Source of the DNA: Myxococcus xanthus
Lineage (GTDB): Bacteria; Myxococcota; Myxococcia; Myxococcales; Myxococcaceae
DNA length: 64,000 nt
Assembly (NCBI RefSeq): GCF_900106535.1
Contig: NZ_FNOH01000004.1
Coordinates: 62,001-126,000 of the forward strand
Direction of reading: 5' to 3'
Each line of letters starts with the position of its first letter. Within the stretch, counting starts at the first letter, position 1. The translations under genes and the position numbers were made by a program. Positions 46,731 to 56,122 of this stretch are shown here, in pieces. Under the pieces are notes generated by a model. It did not search any database, was not told the origin of the DNA, and saw nothing but the letters and a program-made list of their open reading frames with translations.

Positions 46731-47207
46731 CTACCAGCGATGGTACGCGGGGTGGCCCGGCTTCACGGCGACGAAGGTGCCCCGGCAAGTGGCCGTCACC
46801 TTCCCACCCGCGGTGAGCGTGCCTTCGATGACGGCGCGGTCACCCTGGATTTCCACCGGCTTCGCCTCCAGGCGCAGCGGCCCGGCCATGGGCGTGGGGC
46901 GCTTGAGGGTGATGGTGTACTCGGCGGTGACGGTGCACGGCGGCGCATCCCCGCCCTGCGCGCGCATCAGGTGGTACGCCGCTGTCCAGTTGCAGTGACA
47001 GTCCAGCAGCGTGCCGACGATGCCGCCGCTGAGCACGCCCTCGAAGGCGTGGTGGTGCTCTTGCGGCGTCCACTCCGCGACGACGGCATCACCCTCCACG
47101 CGGCTGCGGATGCGCAGGCCCTGGGCGTTGGCCGGGCCGCAGCCGAAGCAGCTGTTTTGGGGCGCGTAGCGTTCCTGAAGGCTCGGGGTGTCCGGAGTCG
47201 TCGACAT
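46731..47207 (-). CDS. PaaI-type hotdog thioesterase
   Basis: 158 residues. Begins with a PQNSCFGCGPANAQGLRI segment (a known start in this thioesterase group), then HHAFEGVLSGGIVGTLLDCH (the active-site hotdog helix) and ITLKRPTPMAGPL. Acts on acyl-CoA thioesters in this family; the substrate is unknown. The ATG at 47207 lies inside the end of the sulfatase gene, overlapping by 119 bp in another frame. Lies between nuoB and nuoC on the opposite strand. Confidence 0.85.
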   Translation of the reverse strand: MSTTPDTPSLQERYAPQNSCFGCGPANAQGLRIRSRVEGDAVVAEWTPQEHHHAFEGVLSGGIVGTLLDCHCNWTAAYHLMRAQGGDAPPCTVTAEYTITLKRPTPMAGPLRLEAKPVEIQGDRAVIEGTLTAGGKVTATCRGTFVAVKPGHPAYHRW

Positions 47208-49224
47208 GGCCGGCCACCTTACGCCAGCCTCCCGCCACCGTCCGCCCCTGCACGCGGTCGAACCACGCCTCCAGCGCGAGGGCGTCCGGCCCTTCACAGT
47301 CGCCCTGGCAGGCGCGCAGCAACGTGCCGTTGGCCTGGGGCCGGTCCACCCACCAGCGCTGGCCGTCGAAGGCACCCACGTCCTTCTCCTGGAGGATGCG
47401 GGCGTGGGCCGCGGGCCCCATCTCCACCACGCCATCCGGACGGATGCGGTACGCATCGAAGGAGCGAGGCGCCCCCGGCCAGTGCCCCGCGTCGAACACC
47501 TCCGGCAGCACATGGGTAAAGCCCGTCTCCGCGTACAGCGACAGCGGCCCCAGGTCCTCGCCGCGCAGCAGCGGCGCCAGCGACACGCCGTCCACATCCG
47601 ACAGGTTCGGCAGCTCGGACAACTCCAGCAGGGTGGGCCCCACGTCCACGAGCCGCACCAGCGAATCCACCAGGGCTGGCGCCGTCCCCCGTCCCTTGGG
47701 TGGCTTCACCGCCAGGAGGATGCGGTTCTCCTCCTCCGACAGCCGCGCGCCATGCACCGGCGTGGCGCCCGCGAGGTCCTCGCGGTCCGCGTGGAAGCTC
47801 TCGCCATGGTCCGACATCAGGAGGATGAGCGCATCGTCATAGCGCCCTGAGCGGCGCAGCGCGTCCAGCAGCGTCCCCACCTGCGCGTCCGCCTGCGCAA
47901 TCAGCTCGTCGTAGAGCGCCTCCGCGCCCGCCCGGTTCCAGCCGCCCTTCGCGCCTGGAGACACTGGGGCGAAGTGCATGCGCAGCCGGCGCTCCAGCGG
48001 CTCCGAGGCGGGCACGAAGCGGCGATAGAACGGATGCACCGGGTCGCCCGGGAAGTGCGCCGCCGTCGCGTGGAAGGCGAACAACGTGGGGCCCTCGCTC
48101 GCTTCGTCCACCAGCCGTGAGGCCAGCCGCTCCGCGTAGCCCATGGGGTCATGGATACCGGCCAGCGCGCGGTTGTCGATGAACTCGGGCAACCAGGCGG
48201 CGCCCAACGCGTGGTCGGCGAACATGCCCAGCGCGCGGTAACGCAGCTTCTCCAGGAGGAAGTTCACCGCCCCGCGCGGCGGCTGCAGGCGCGTCTCGAA
48301 GCCGGACGCGGGCCCCTCCGCGTGGAAGCGCGAGCAGTCGGTGGCGAACACCGTGCGCCACCCCGCCTGGGCGAAGGACTCCGCGAAGGTTCGCTGGAGT
48401 TGCATCCGCGAGTCGGACGTCAGCGAGTAGCGCACGCCCGTCTCATGCGGCCACCGCGCGGTGAGCAGCGAACGCCACGCGGGCTCCGTCTGGGCAATGG
48501 GCGTGTACGCGCGGGTGAAGAGCGTGGCCTCCTCCAGCAGGCGCTCCACATGGGGCGCCACCTCGCCCGAGCCTCCCTGCGACTTCAGCCGGTCCGGCCG
48601 GAACGCGTCGATGCCGATGACGACCACCAGCGGATGCTCAGGCGTGCCGCGTCCAGCCATCCCCTTCCCCACCACCAGCAGCCCCGCCACGCCCGCCAGC
48701 GCTGCGCCTGCCCATCCCGCACGCCGCCACTGCCGCGTGCGCGCCACCCACACCGCCGCGTGCGACACCAGCCAGACCGCCAGCACCGCGCGGGGATGCC
48801 AGGGCTCGCCATGATCCACCAGCCAGGCCAGCAGCAACCGGAGCGCGGGCAGGTCATCGAAGAGGGCCGGACGCGCGATGGCCCGGTCCCACGCCAGCAG
48901 CACGAATAACAGCAGCCCCTGCCCCAACGTCGCCCAAGCGCCGCCCCGTCCCCAGGCACGCGCCAGCAATGTCCCCGCTACGGCCAGCACCATGCCGGCC
49001 ACGGCGTACACGGCAGCGACTCGCAACAGCAGGCCAGGGAGGACAGGCCGCACGGCCGCCATCAACGCGGCGTAGGGGCCATCCACCGGGATGTCCATGC
49101 CCACGACACCCGAGCGCAGCAGCAGCCACGACTCGGCGGCGAACAGCAACACACCCAGCACGGCCCCCACGAGCAGGCGCGGCCACCAGGAACGGAGAAT
49201 GCCGGAAGGGGGGGATTCGGGCAT
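47089..49224 (-). CDS. Membrane sulfatase / alkaline phosphatase superfamily protein
   Basis: 711 residues from the ATG at 49224 (GAGGAGG upstream). Five to six N-terminal transmembrane helices (to about 185), then the periplasmic catalytic domain: VVVIGIDAFRPDRLKSQ (metal Asp), AQTEPAWRSLLTARWPHETG (likely Thr nucleophile), and LLMSDHGESFHADRE (metal Asp-His). Layout is that of LTA synthase or phosphoethanolamine-transferase-like enzymes, so it may decorate envelope lipids or glycans. The last about 40 residues run into the thioesterase gene and are low in similarity; a frameshift near the end is possible. Confidence 0.83.
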   Translation of the reverse strand: MPESPPSGILRSWWPRLLVGAVLGVLLFAAESWLLLRSGVVGMDIPVDGPYAALMAAVRPVLPGLLLRVAAVYAVAGMVLAVAGTLLARAWGRGGAWATLGQGLLLFVLLAWDRAIARPALFDDLPALRLLLAWLVDHGEPWHPRAVLAVWLVSHAAVWVARTRQWRRAGWAGAALAGVAGLLVVGKGMAGRGTPEHPLVVVIGIDAFRPDRLKSQGGSGEVAPHVERLLEEATLFTRAYTPIAQTEPAWRSLLTARWPHETGVRYSLTSDSRMQLQRTFAESFAQAGWRTVFATDCSRFHAEGPASGFETRLQPPRGAVNFLLEKLRYRALGMFADHALGAAWLPEFIDNRALAGIHDPMGYAERLASRLVDEASEGPTLFAFHATAAHFPGDPVHPFYRRFVPASEPLERRLRMHFAPVSPGAKGGWNRAGAEALYDELIAQADAQVGTLLDALRRSGRYDDALILLMSDHGESFHADREDLAGATPVHGARLSEEENRILLAVKPPKGRGTAPALVDSLVRLVDVGPTLLELSELPNLSDVDGVSLAPLLRGEDLGPLSLYAETGFTHVLPEVFDAGHWPGAPRSFDAYRIRPDGVVEMGPAAHARILQEKDVGAFDGQRWWVDRPQANGTLLRACQGDCEGPDALALEAWFDRVQGRTVAGGWRKVAGHVDDSGHPEPSGTLRAPKQLLRLRPGQRPGPAHPQPRGG

Positions 49225-49605
49225 GACCTCCTCTTCTATACCCGATTGAAACAGGCGTGTGCCGGCCGGACGACCGGCCCTCGCCAACCTGCGCTCCTCG
49301 CGAGGGATTGCAAAATGGACGGCCTTGACTCCGCCTCGACGGGCAGCCAGTGAGGGCCCTGCGCCGCCTCACGGTTCCCATCCTGATGACAGCCAGGAGC
49401 TTCGCCTGGATGCCGGTAAATCCCACCTGGATGCCCGCAAGCGACTGCCCGTGGCCACCTTTACCCTCAGTGTAGGACAACCTGGAGGGGTGCTCGCGGC
49501 CGGCTGATCCACCCCCTGTCCGGGCCGTCGCCCACCCTCCCACCCGGTTTCGCGCAACGCCCGCTTCTGGGCCTCCTAAGTGGGCTACATGGTTGAGGGT
49601 TTACG
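49225..49605. other. Intergenic region between sulfatase and nuoC
   Basis: About 380 bp with no convincing gene. It holds a small perfect hairpin (GGCCGG-ACGA-CCGGCC near 49264-49279) in the 5' region of the sulfatase gene, and a direct repeat CCTGGATGCC at about 49407 and 49428. Apparent short frames here look random. Confidence 0.5.
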
Positions 49606-49635
49606 TTGACGCACCCGCCGAGGGCTCCTTATAAA
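49606..49635 (+). promoter_or_regulatory. Strong sigma-70-type promoter of the nuoC-D-G-H-I operon
   Basis: TTGACG (49606-49611), 18 bp, TATAAA (49630-49635), the best consensus promoter in the window. Transcription would start near 49642, giving a 30-base leader before the TTG start at 49672. Confidence 0.7.
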
Positions 49636-49671
49636 GCCGCGGATTCTTCTCCCTTAGTCATTGGGGCACCC

Positions 49672-50205
49672 TTGAGCACTTTCGCGTTGGACAGGGTCTC
49701 CGCCCAGCTCCCAGAGGCGGTGGCGGATCGCTACGTGGATCGGACCGGAGGCGCCTGGGCCGTCATCCATGCAGACTCGCTCCCGAAGGTCGCCGCGTTC
49801 CTGAAGAACGACCCGGAGCTGGAGTTCAAGCTGTTCGGCTCCATCGACGCCGTGGATCGGCTGCACCTGGCGGAGAACGACCCTCGCTTCGAGGTCGTCT
49901 ACTTCCTCTACTCCCTCAAGCGGCACGAGCACGTGCGGCTCAAGGTGCGGGTGAGCGAAGCCAACCCGGTGGTGCCCACCCTGGTGCCGCTCTTCCGCGG
50001 CGCCAACTGGTGGGAGCGGCTGACCTTCGACTTCTACGGCATCCGCTTCGACGGGCACCCGGACCTGCGCCGCATCCTCCTCTACGACGAGTTCGAGGGG
50101 CACCCCCTGCGCAAGGACTACGCGCTGCGTGACCGGCAGCCGCTCATCCCCGAGCGCCCCATCAAGGACATCTTCCGCGGTCCCGGCACCAGCGGGCTCT
50201 CCTGA
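49672..50205 (+). CDS. nuoC: NADH-quinone oxidoreductase subunit C
   Basis: 177 residues. The 30-kDa complex I signature [20 protein letters not shown] followed by [20 protein letters not shown] chose the TTG at 49672 (LSTFALDRV...): the upstream TTG at 49606 lies in the promoter -35 box and cannot be the start. Peripheral-arm subunit contacting NuoD. Next gene nuoD begins 12 bp after the stop. Confidence 0.93.
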   Translation: MSTFALDRVSAQLPEAVADRYVDRTGGAWAVIHADSLPKVAAFLKNDPELEFKLFGSIDAVDRLHLAENDPRFEVVYFLYSLKRHEHVRLKVRVSEANPVVPTLVPLFRGANWWERLTFDFYGIRFDGHPDLRRILLYDEFEGHPLRKDYALRDRQPLIPERPIKDIFRGPGTSGLS

Positions 50206-50217
50206 GCGAGGACATCC

Positions 50218-51461
50218 ATGGCTGACACCCTCAAGCCCGAAGCGCCGAACCCCGACACCGACGCGTACGCCCACGAGTCGGAGCTGGACGCCCACCTCCA
50301 GACCAAGCGGATGGTCATCAACATGGGCCCCTCCCACCCGGCCACGCACGGCACCGTGCGGCTGAAGGTGGAGCTCGAGGGTGAGACGATCGTCAAGATC
50401 GACCCTGAGATTGGCTTCCTGCACCGCGGCTTCCAGAAGAGCTGCGAGAACGTCACGTGGACGCAGTGCCTGCCCTACACGGACCGGCTCAACTACCTGT
50501 CCGCGATGATGAACAACTTCGGGTTCCTCAACGCCGTGGAGAAGCTCATCGGCCTGGAGATTCCCGAGCGCGCCCAGTACATCCGCGTCATCGGCTCCGA
50601 GCTCCACCGCCTGACGGACCACCTGACGTGCGTGGGCGCCACCGGCCTGGAGATGGGCGGCTTCGCGCCGTTCCTCCTCGCCATGGAGTTCCGCGAGCTG
50701 CTCCATGACCGCACCGCCGAGCTGACCGGCGCGCGCCTCACCACCAGCTTCGGCCGCGTGGGTGGCAGCAACCGCGACCTGCCCGAGGGCTGGATTCCCC
50801 GCGTCCACAAGACGCTGGACCAGGGACTGGCGCTGCTCGACGAGATGGAAGGCCTGCTGACGAACAACCGCATCTTCGTGGACCGCACGAAGGGCACGGG
50901 TGTCATCAGCGCCGAGGACGCCATCGAGTACGGCTACACCGGCCCCGCGCTGCGCGCGTGCGGCGTGGACTACGACATCCGCAAGACGAAGCCCTACTGG
51001 GTCTACGACCGGTTCGACTTCGACATCCCGGTGGGCGAGCACGGCGACAACTACGACCGCTACCTGGTCCGGCTCGAGGAGATGCGTCAGTCCATCCGCA
51101 TCCTGCGCCAGGCCATGGACACCATCCCCGCGGGCCCCATCATCGTGGATGACTGGCGCATCGCGCTGCCGCCCAAGCCCGAGGTCTACGGCACCATCGA
51201 AGGCGTGATGTCGCACTTCAAGCTGGTGATGGAGGGCATCCAGGTGCCCGCCGGCGAGGTGTACGACGCCACCGAGGCCTCCAACGGCGAGCTGGGCTGG
51301 TACCTGGTGAGCGACGGCCGCGGCCGTCCCTACAAGGTCCACGTTCGCGCCCCGGGCTTCCCGGTGCTCGCGGCCGTCCCCCACATCATCGAAGGCAAGA
51401 TGCTGGCGGACCTCATCCCTACGTTTGACACCATCAACATGATCGGCGGCGAGGTCGAGCA

Positions 51462-51465
<4 letters not shown>
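50218..51465 (+). CDS. nuoD: NADH-quinone oxidoreductase subunit D
   Basis: 415 residues. [28 protein letters not shown], and the C-terminal [18 protein letters not shown] are the 49-kDa subunit hallmarks. It forms the quinone-binding site together with NuoB. Length is typical (about 400). A 25-residue Asp/Glu/Pro-rich N-terminal extension precedes the first conserved strand. Its stop overlaps the GTG of nuoG (GTGA). Confidence 0.97.
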
Positions 51466-53342
<1,877 letters not shown>

Positions 53343-53344
53343 TC

Positions 53345-54793
53345 ATGAGCCGCGTACTGACGATTCTCGTCGCCATGTTCACCATCGTCTTCCTGATGGC
53401 GGGTGGCATGGCGTCGGCCTACCTCGTGGGTGGCCTGGTGGAGGAGCACTGGTTCACTGGCGCGAGCCGGCTGACCAACGTGCTGTTCCTCGTCCTCATC
53501 TTCGTGATGGTCATCGCCACGCTGCTGACCATGGCGGAGCGCAAGTGGAGCGCGTTCATCCAGGACCGCATGGGTCCCAACCGCGCCCGCATCGCCCTGC
53601 CCGGCCTGAAGAACCGCCCGCTGGGCGGCCTTCCGCACATCCTCACGGACGTGCTGAAGATGCTGACCAAGGAAGACCTGATTCCGGCCGCCGCGAACCG
53701 GTTCATGTTCAACCTGGGCCCCATCCTGGCCTTCGCGCCCACCTTCGCCCTGTTCGCCGTGGTGCCCGCCGGTCCGTCGGTGCAGGTGTTCGGCCGCAAT
53801 GTGGACATGGTGGTGGCCACGCCGGACTTCGGCGCCCTCTACGTGCTCGCCATCGCCTCGCTGGCCGTCTACGGCACCGCGCTGGCCGGCTGGGCCTCCA
53901 ACAACAAGTTCGGCCTGCTGGGCGGCGTGCGCGCCACCTCGCAGATGATCGCCTACGAGGTCGCGCTCGGCCTGTCCCTGGTCGGCATCTTCCTCACGTT
54001 CTCCTCGGTGCAGTTCCCGGCCATCATTGGTGACATCGGCAACGCGCTCACCGGCGGCACCGGACAGGGCCGCTACCTGTGGCGCACGGACGGCGCCTTC
54101 GACCTGGGGCTGCCCGCGTGGGGCATCTTCATCCAGCCGCTGGGCTTCCTGCTCTTCTTCGCCGCGTCCTTCGCGGAGACCAAGCGCGCCCCGTTCGACC
54201 TGCCGGAAGGCGAGTCGGAGATCATCGGCTACTTCGTTGAGTACTCCGGCATGAAGTTCGGCCTCTTCATGATCTCCGAGTTCGTGGAGGTCGTGGTGCT
54301 GGCCGGCGTGACGACAGCGTTCTTCTTCGGCGGCTACCACCTGCCCTTCGGCAACGAGTGGCTGGCCAACCTGCCCATCATGCAGGAGCACGGCTGGCTG
54401 CTGGGCACCATCCTGGGCACGGTGTTCTGGCTGAAGGTGCTGTTCCTCATCTGGGTGCAGCTGCTCATCCGCTGGACGTTCCCCCGCTTCCGCTACGACC
54501 AGATTCAGTCGCTGGGCTGGAAGATCCTCCTCCCCCTCGGCCTGGTGAACGTGTTCGTGACGGGTGCGCTGGTCCTCTGGGATCCGTCCCTGCGGGCGCT
54601 CGCGGTCCTCGGCATCGCGGAGATTGGTATCCTGGTGGTGTTGACCACGACGACGAAGGTCCCCGCAGGCGGTGCGCACGGGGCGCACGCCGGCCATGGT
54701 CACGACCACGGACATGGCCACGCCCACGGTGGGCACGGTGCCCATGACCTGCCGGCGCACGCCCACGGCGTGGCCCCGGCCTCCACCCACTAG
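53345..54793 (+). CDS. nuoH: NADH-quinone oxidoreductase subunit H with His-rich tail
   Basis: 482 residues, two bases after nuoG. Eight or more transmembrane helices with MAERKWSAFIQDRMGPNRAR and PFDLPEGESEIIGYFVEYS, the quinone-channel loops of NuoH. The last about 45 residues are a His/Gly/Ala-rich tail (HAGHGHDHGHGHAHGGHG), absent from most relatives; it could bind metal ions. Longer than the usual 325-430. Central membrane-arm subunit facing the quinone site. Confidence 0.96.
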   Translation: MSRVLTILVAMFTIVFLMAGGMASAYLVGGLVEEHWFTGASRLTNVLFLVLIFVMVIATLLTMAERKWSAFIQDRMGPNRARIALPGLKNRPLGGLPHILTDVLKMLTKEDLIPAAANRFMFNLGPILAFAPTFALFAVVPAGPSVQVFGRNVDMVVATPDFGALYVLAIASLAVYGTALAGWASNNKFGLLGGVRATSQMIAYEVALGLSLVGIFLTFSSVQFPAIIGDIGNALTGGTGQGRYLWRTDGAFDLGLPAWGIFIQPLGFLLFFAASFAETKRAPFDLPEGESEIIGYFVEYSGMKFGLFMISEFVEVVVLAGVTTAFFFGGYHLPFGNEWLANLPIMQEHGWLLGTILGTVFWLKVLFLIWVQLLIRWTFPRFRYDQIQSLGWKILLPLGLVNVFVTGALVLWDPSLRALAVLGIAEIGILVVLTTTTKVPAGGAHGAHAGHGHDHGHGHAHGGHGAHDLPAHAHGVAPASTH

Positions 54794-54835
54794 GCCGCCC
54801 CTTTCGGCCCCAGCATCCGGGAATCGAGAACCATC

Positions 54836-55600
54836 ATGGCCTACAAGGTAAGCAAGGACCCTCGCACGGATATCCGCGAGCGGACCTATGTGCCCAACCT
54901 GCTCCGCGGCCTGGGCATCACCGCGAAGCACTTCTTCCGCAACCTCTTCGGGACGCGTGACACCAACACGCAGGTGGTGGACCGCACCGGCGCCAGCCTG
55001 ATGACGACGGTGGCGTACCCCGAGGAGAAGCCCATCTACCCCGAGGGCTACCGCGGCCTGCACCGGCTGGTTCCGCGCGAGGACGGCAAGCCGCGCTGCG
55101 TGGCTTGCTACATGTGCGCCACCATCTGCCCGGCGCAGTGCATCTACATCGAGGCGGGTGAGTACGAGGACGAAGCCTCGGACTCCGAGGACCGCGTCAT
55201 CGAGAAGTACCCCACCCAGTTCGTCATCGACGAGCTGCGGTGCATCGTGTGCGGCCTCTGCGTGGATGCGTGCCCCAAGGACGCCATCCGCATGGACACC
55301 TACACGCACACCCCACCCGAGTACACGCGGCAGAACTTCGTCTACGACATTCCGAAGCTGCTCAAGGGCGCGCCGGTGTCCCACCCGTCGGACCCGTGGA
55401 ACAAGCGCGAGGGCTCCGAGGAGCCGCACCACGTCCACAAGGAAGCGCACACTCGCATCGGCGAGGGCCTGGTGGAGCTGAAGCTGCCGCACGGAGAGCA
55501 CGGCGGCCACGGCAAGGCGCTGCCCGCGGGGGCCCAGGCGGGCCACCAGGCGGTCGTCACGCAGCAGGGCCCCATCCAGGTGACGAAGTTCATCAAGTGA
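54836..55600 (+). CDS. nuoI: NADH-quinone oxidoreductase subunit I with His-rich tail
   Basis: 254 residues. Two [4Fe-4S] ferredoxin motifs: [20 protein letters not shown] and [16 protein letters not shown], which hold N6a and N6b. Length is above average (160-180) because of an extra about 60-residue C-terminal stretch with several His ([29 protein letters not shown]). Last gene of this nuo operon; a strong intrinsic terminator follows at 55645. Confidence 0.95.
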
Positions 55601-55644
55601 GTCCAGATTCCCAGTGAGGCCGTAGCGGTCTCACCCGGATTCCC

Positions 55645-55689
55645 GGCCCGCCCTCCCGCATTGAAGCGGAAGGCGGGCCGGCGCTTTTT
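55645..55689 (+). terminator. Intrinsic terminator after nuoI
   Basis: GGCCCGCCCTCCCGC at 55645-55659 pairs with GCGGAAGGCGGGCC at 55666-55679 (near-perfect 14-bp stem, six-base loop), then GGCGCTTTTTC. It ends the nuoC-D-G-H-I transcript. Confidence 0.85.
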
Positions 55690-55755
55690 CAGGGGGCTGG
55701 TGGTGAAGCTGAACCTCTTCAATACGCTTGATGGCGGCCTCCCGGAGACGCCGCC

Positions 55756-56121
55756 GTGAAGCGCTACCGCTTGTCGGTGTGCAAGGGCTCCAGTTGCAAG
55801 GCGGGCGGCGCGGACGCCGTCTACGCCGAGGCCCGGGACGCCCTCTCTGGCCAGGGGTTGGTGCCGCGCTGCGAGCTGTACCGCGGCGGCTGCTACGGCT
55901 TCTGCCACATGGGGCCCAACGTCGTCGTCCGTGAGGACACCGGCCGCAAGAGAGACCCGCTCTCTCCCGAGGACTACCAGCTCATGGGCTGGCCGGGAGA
56001 GGTGTACTACTCGGCGATGACGACGGAGAAGATGCGCCGCGTGGTGGCGGAGCACATCGCGAAGGACGCCCCCGTGAAGGAGCTCTTCGGCCAGCCGGAC
56101 TCGGACGACGGCGAGGAATGA
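55756..56121 (+). CDS. Thioredoxin-like [2Fe-2S] ferredoxin
   Basis: 121 residues, GTG start. The pattern CKGSSCKAGGADAVY (first two Cys, five apart) and the later YRGGCYGFCHMGPNVVV (two Cys, three apart) is the four-Cys arrangement of the NuoE-like [2Fe-2S] thioredoxin fold. It has only the C-terminal half of a NuoE, so it is probably a free ferredoxin, not NuoE itself. It lies after a terminator, so it is a separate transcript from nuo. It is convergent with the cyclase gene (1-bp gap). Confidence 0.85.
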   Translation: MKRYRLSVCKGSSCKAGGADAVYAEARDALSGQGLVPRCELYRGGCYGFCHMGPNVVVREDTGRKRDPLSPEDYQLMGWPGEVYYSAMTTEKMRRVVAEHIAKDAPVKELFGQPDSDDGEE

Positions 56122-56122
56122 C

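Noticed and set aside
49259..49507. Short plus-strand frame between sulfatase and nuoC
   Set aside because: Low-complexity translation, no ribosome-binding site and no similarity recognised.
55756..56121. nuoE
   Set aside because: Lacks the N-terminal helical half of NuoE and lies after a terminator; better called a free thioredoxin-like ferredoxin.
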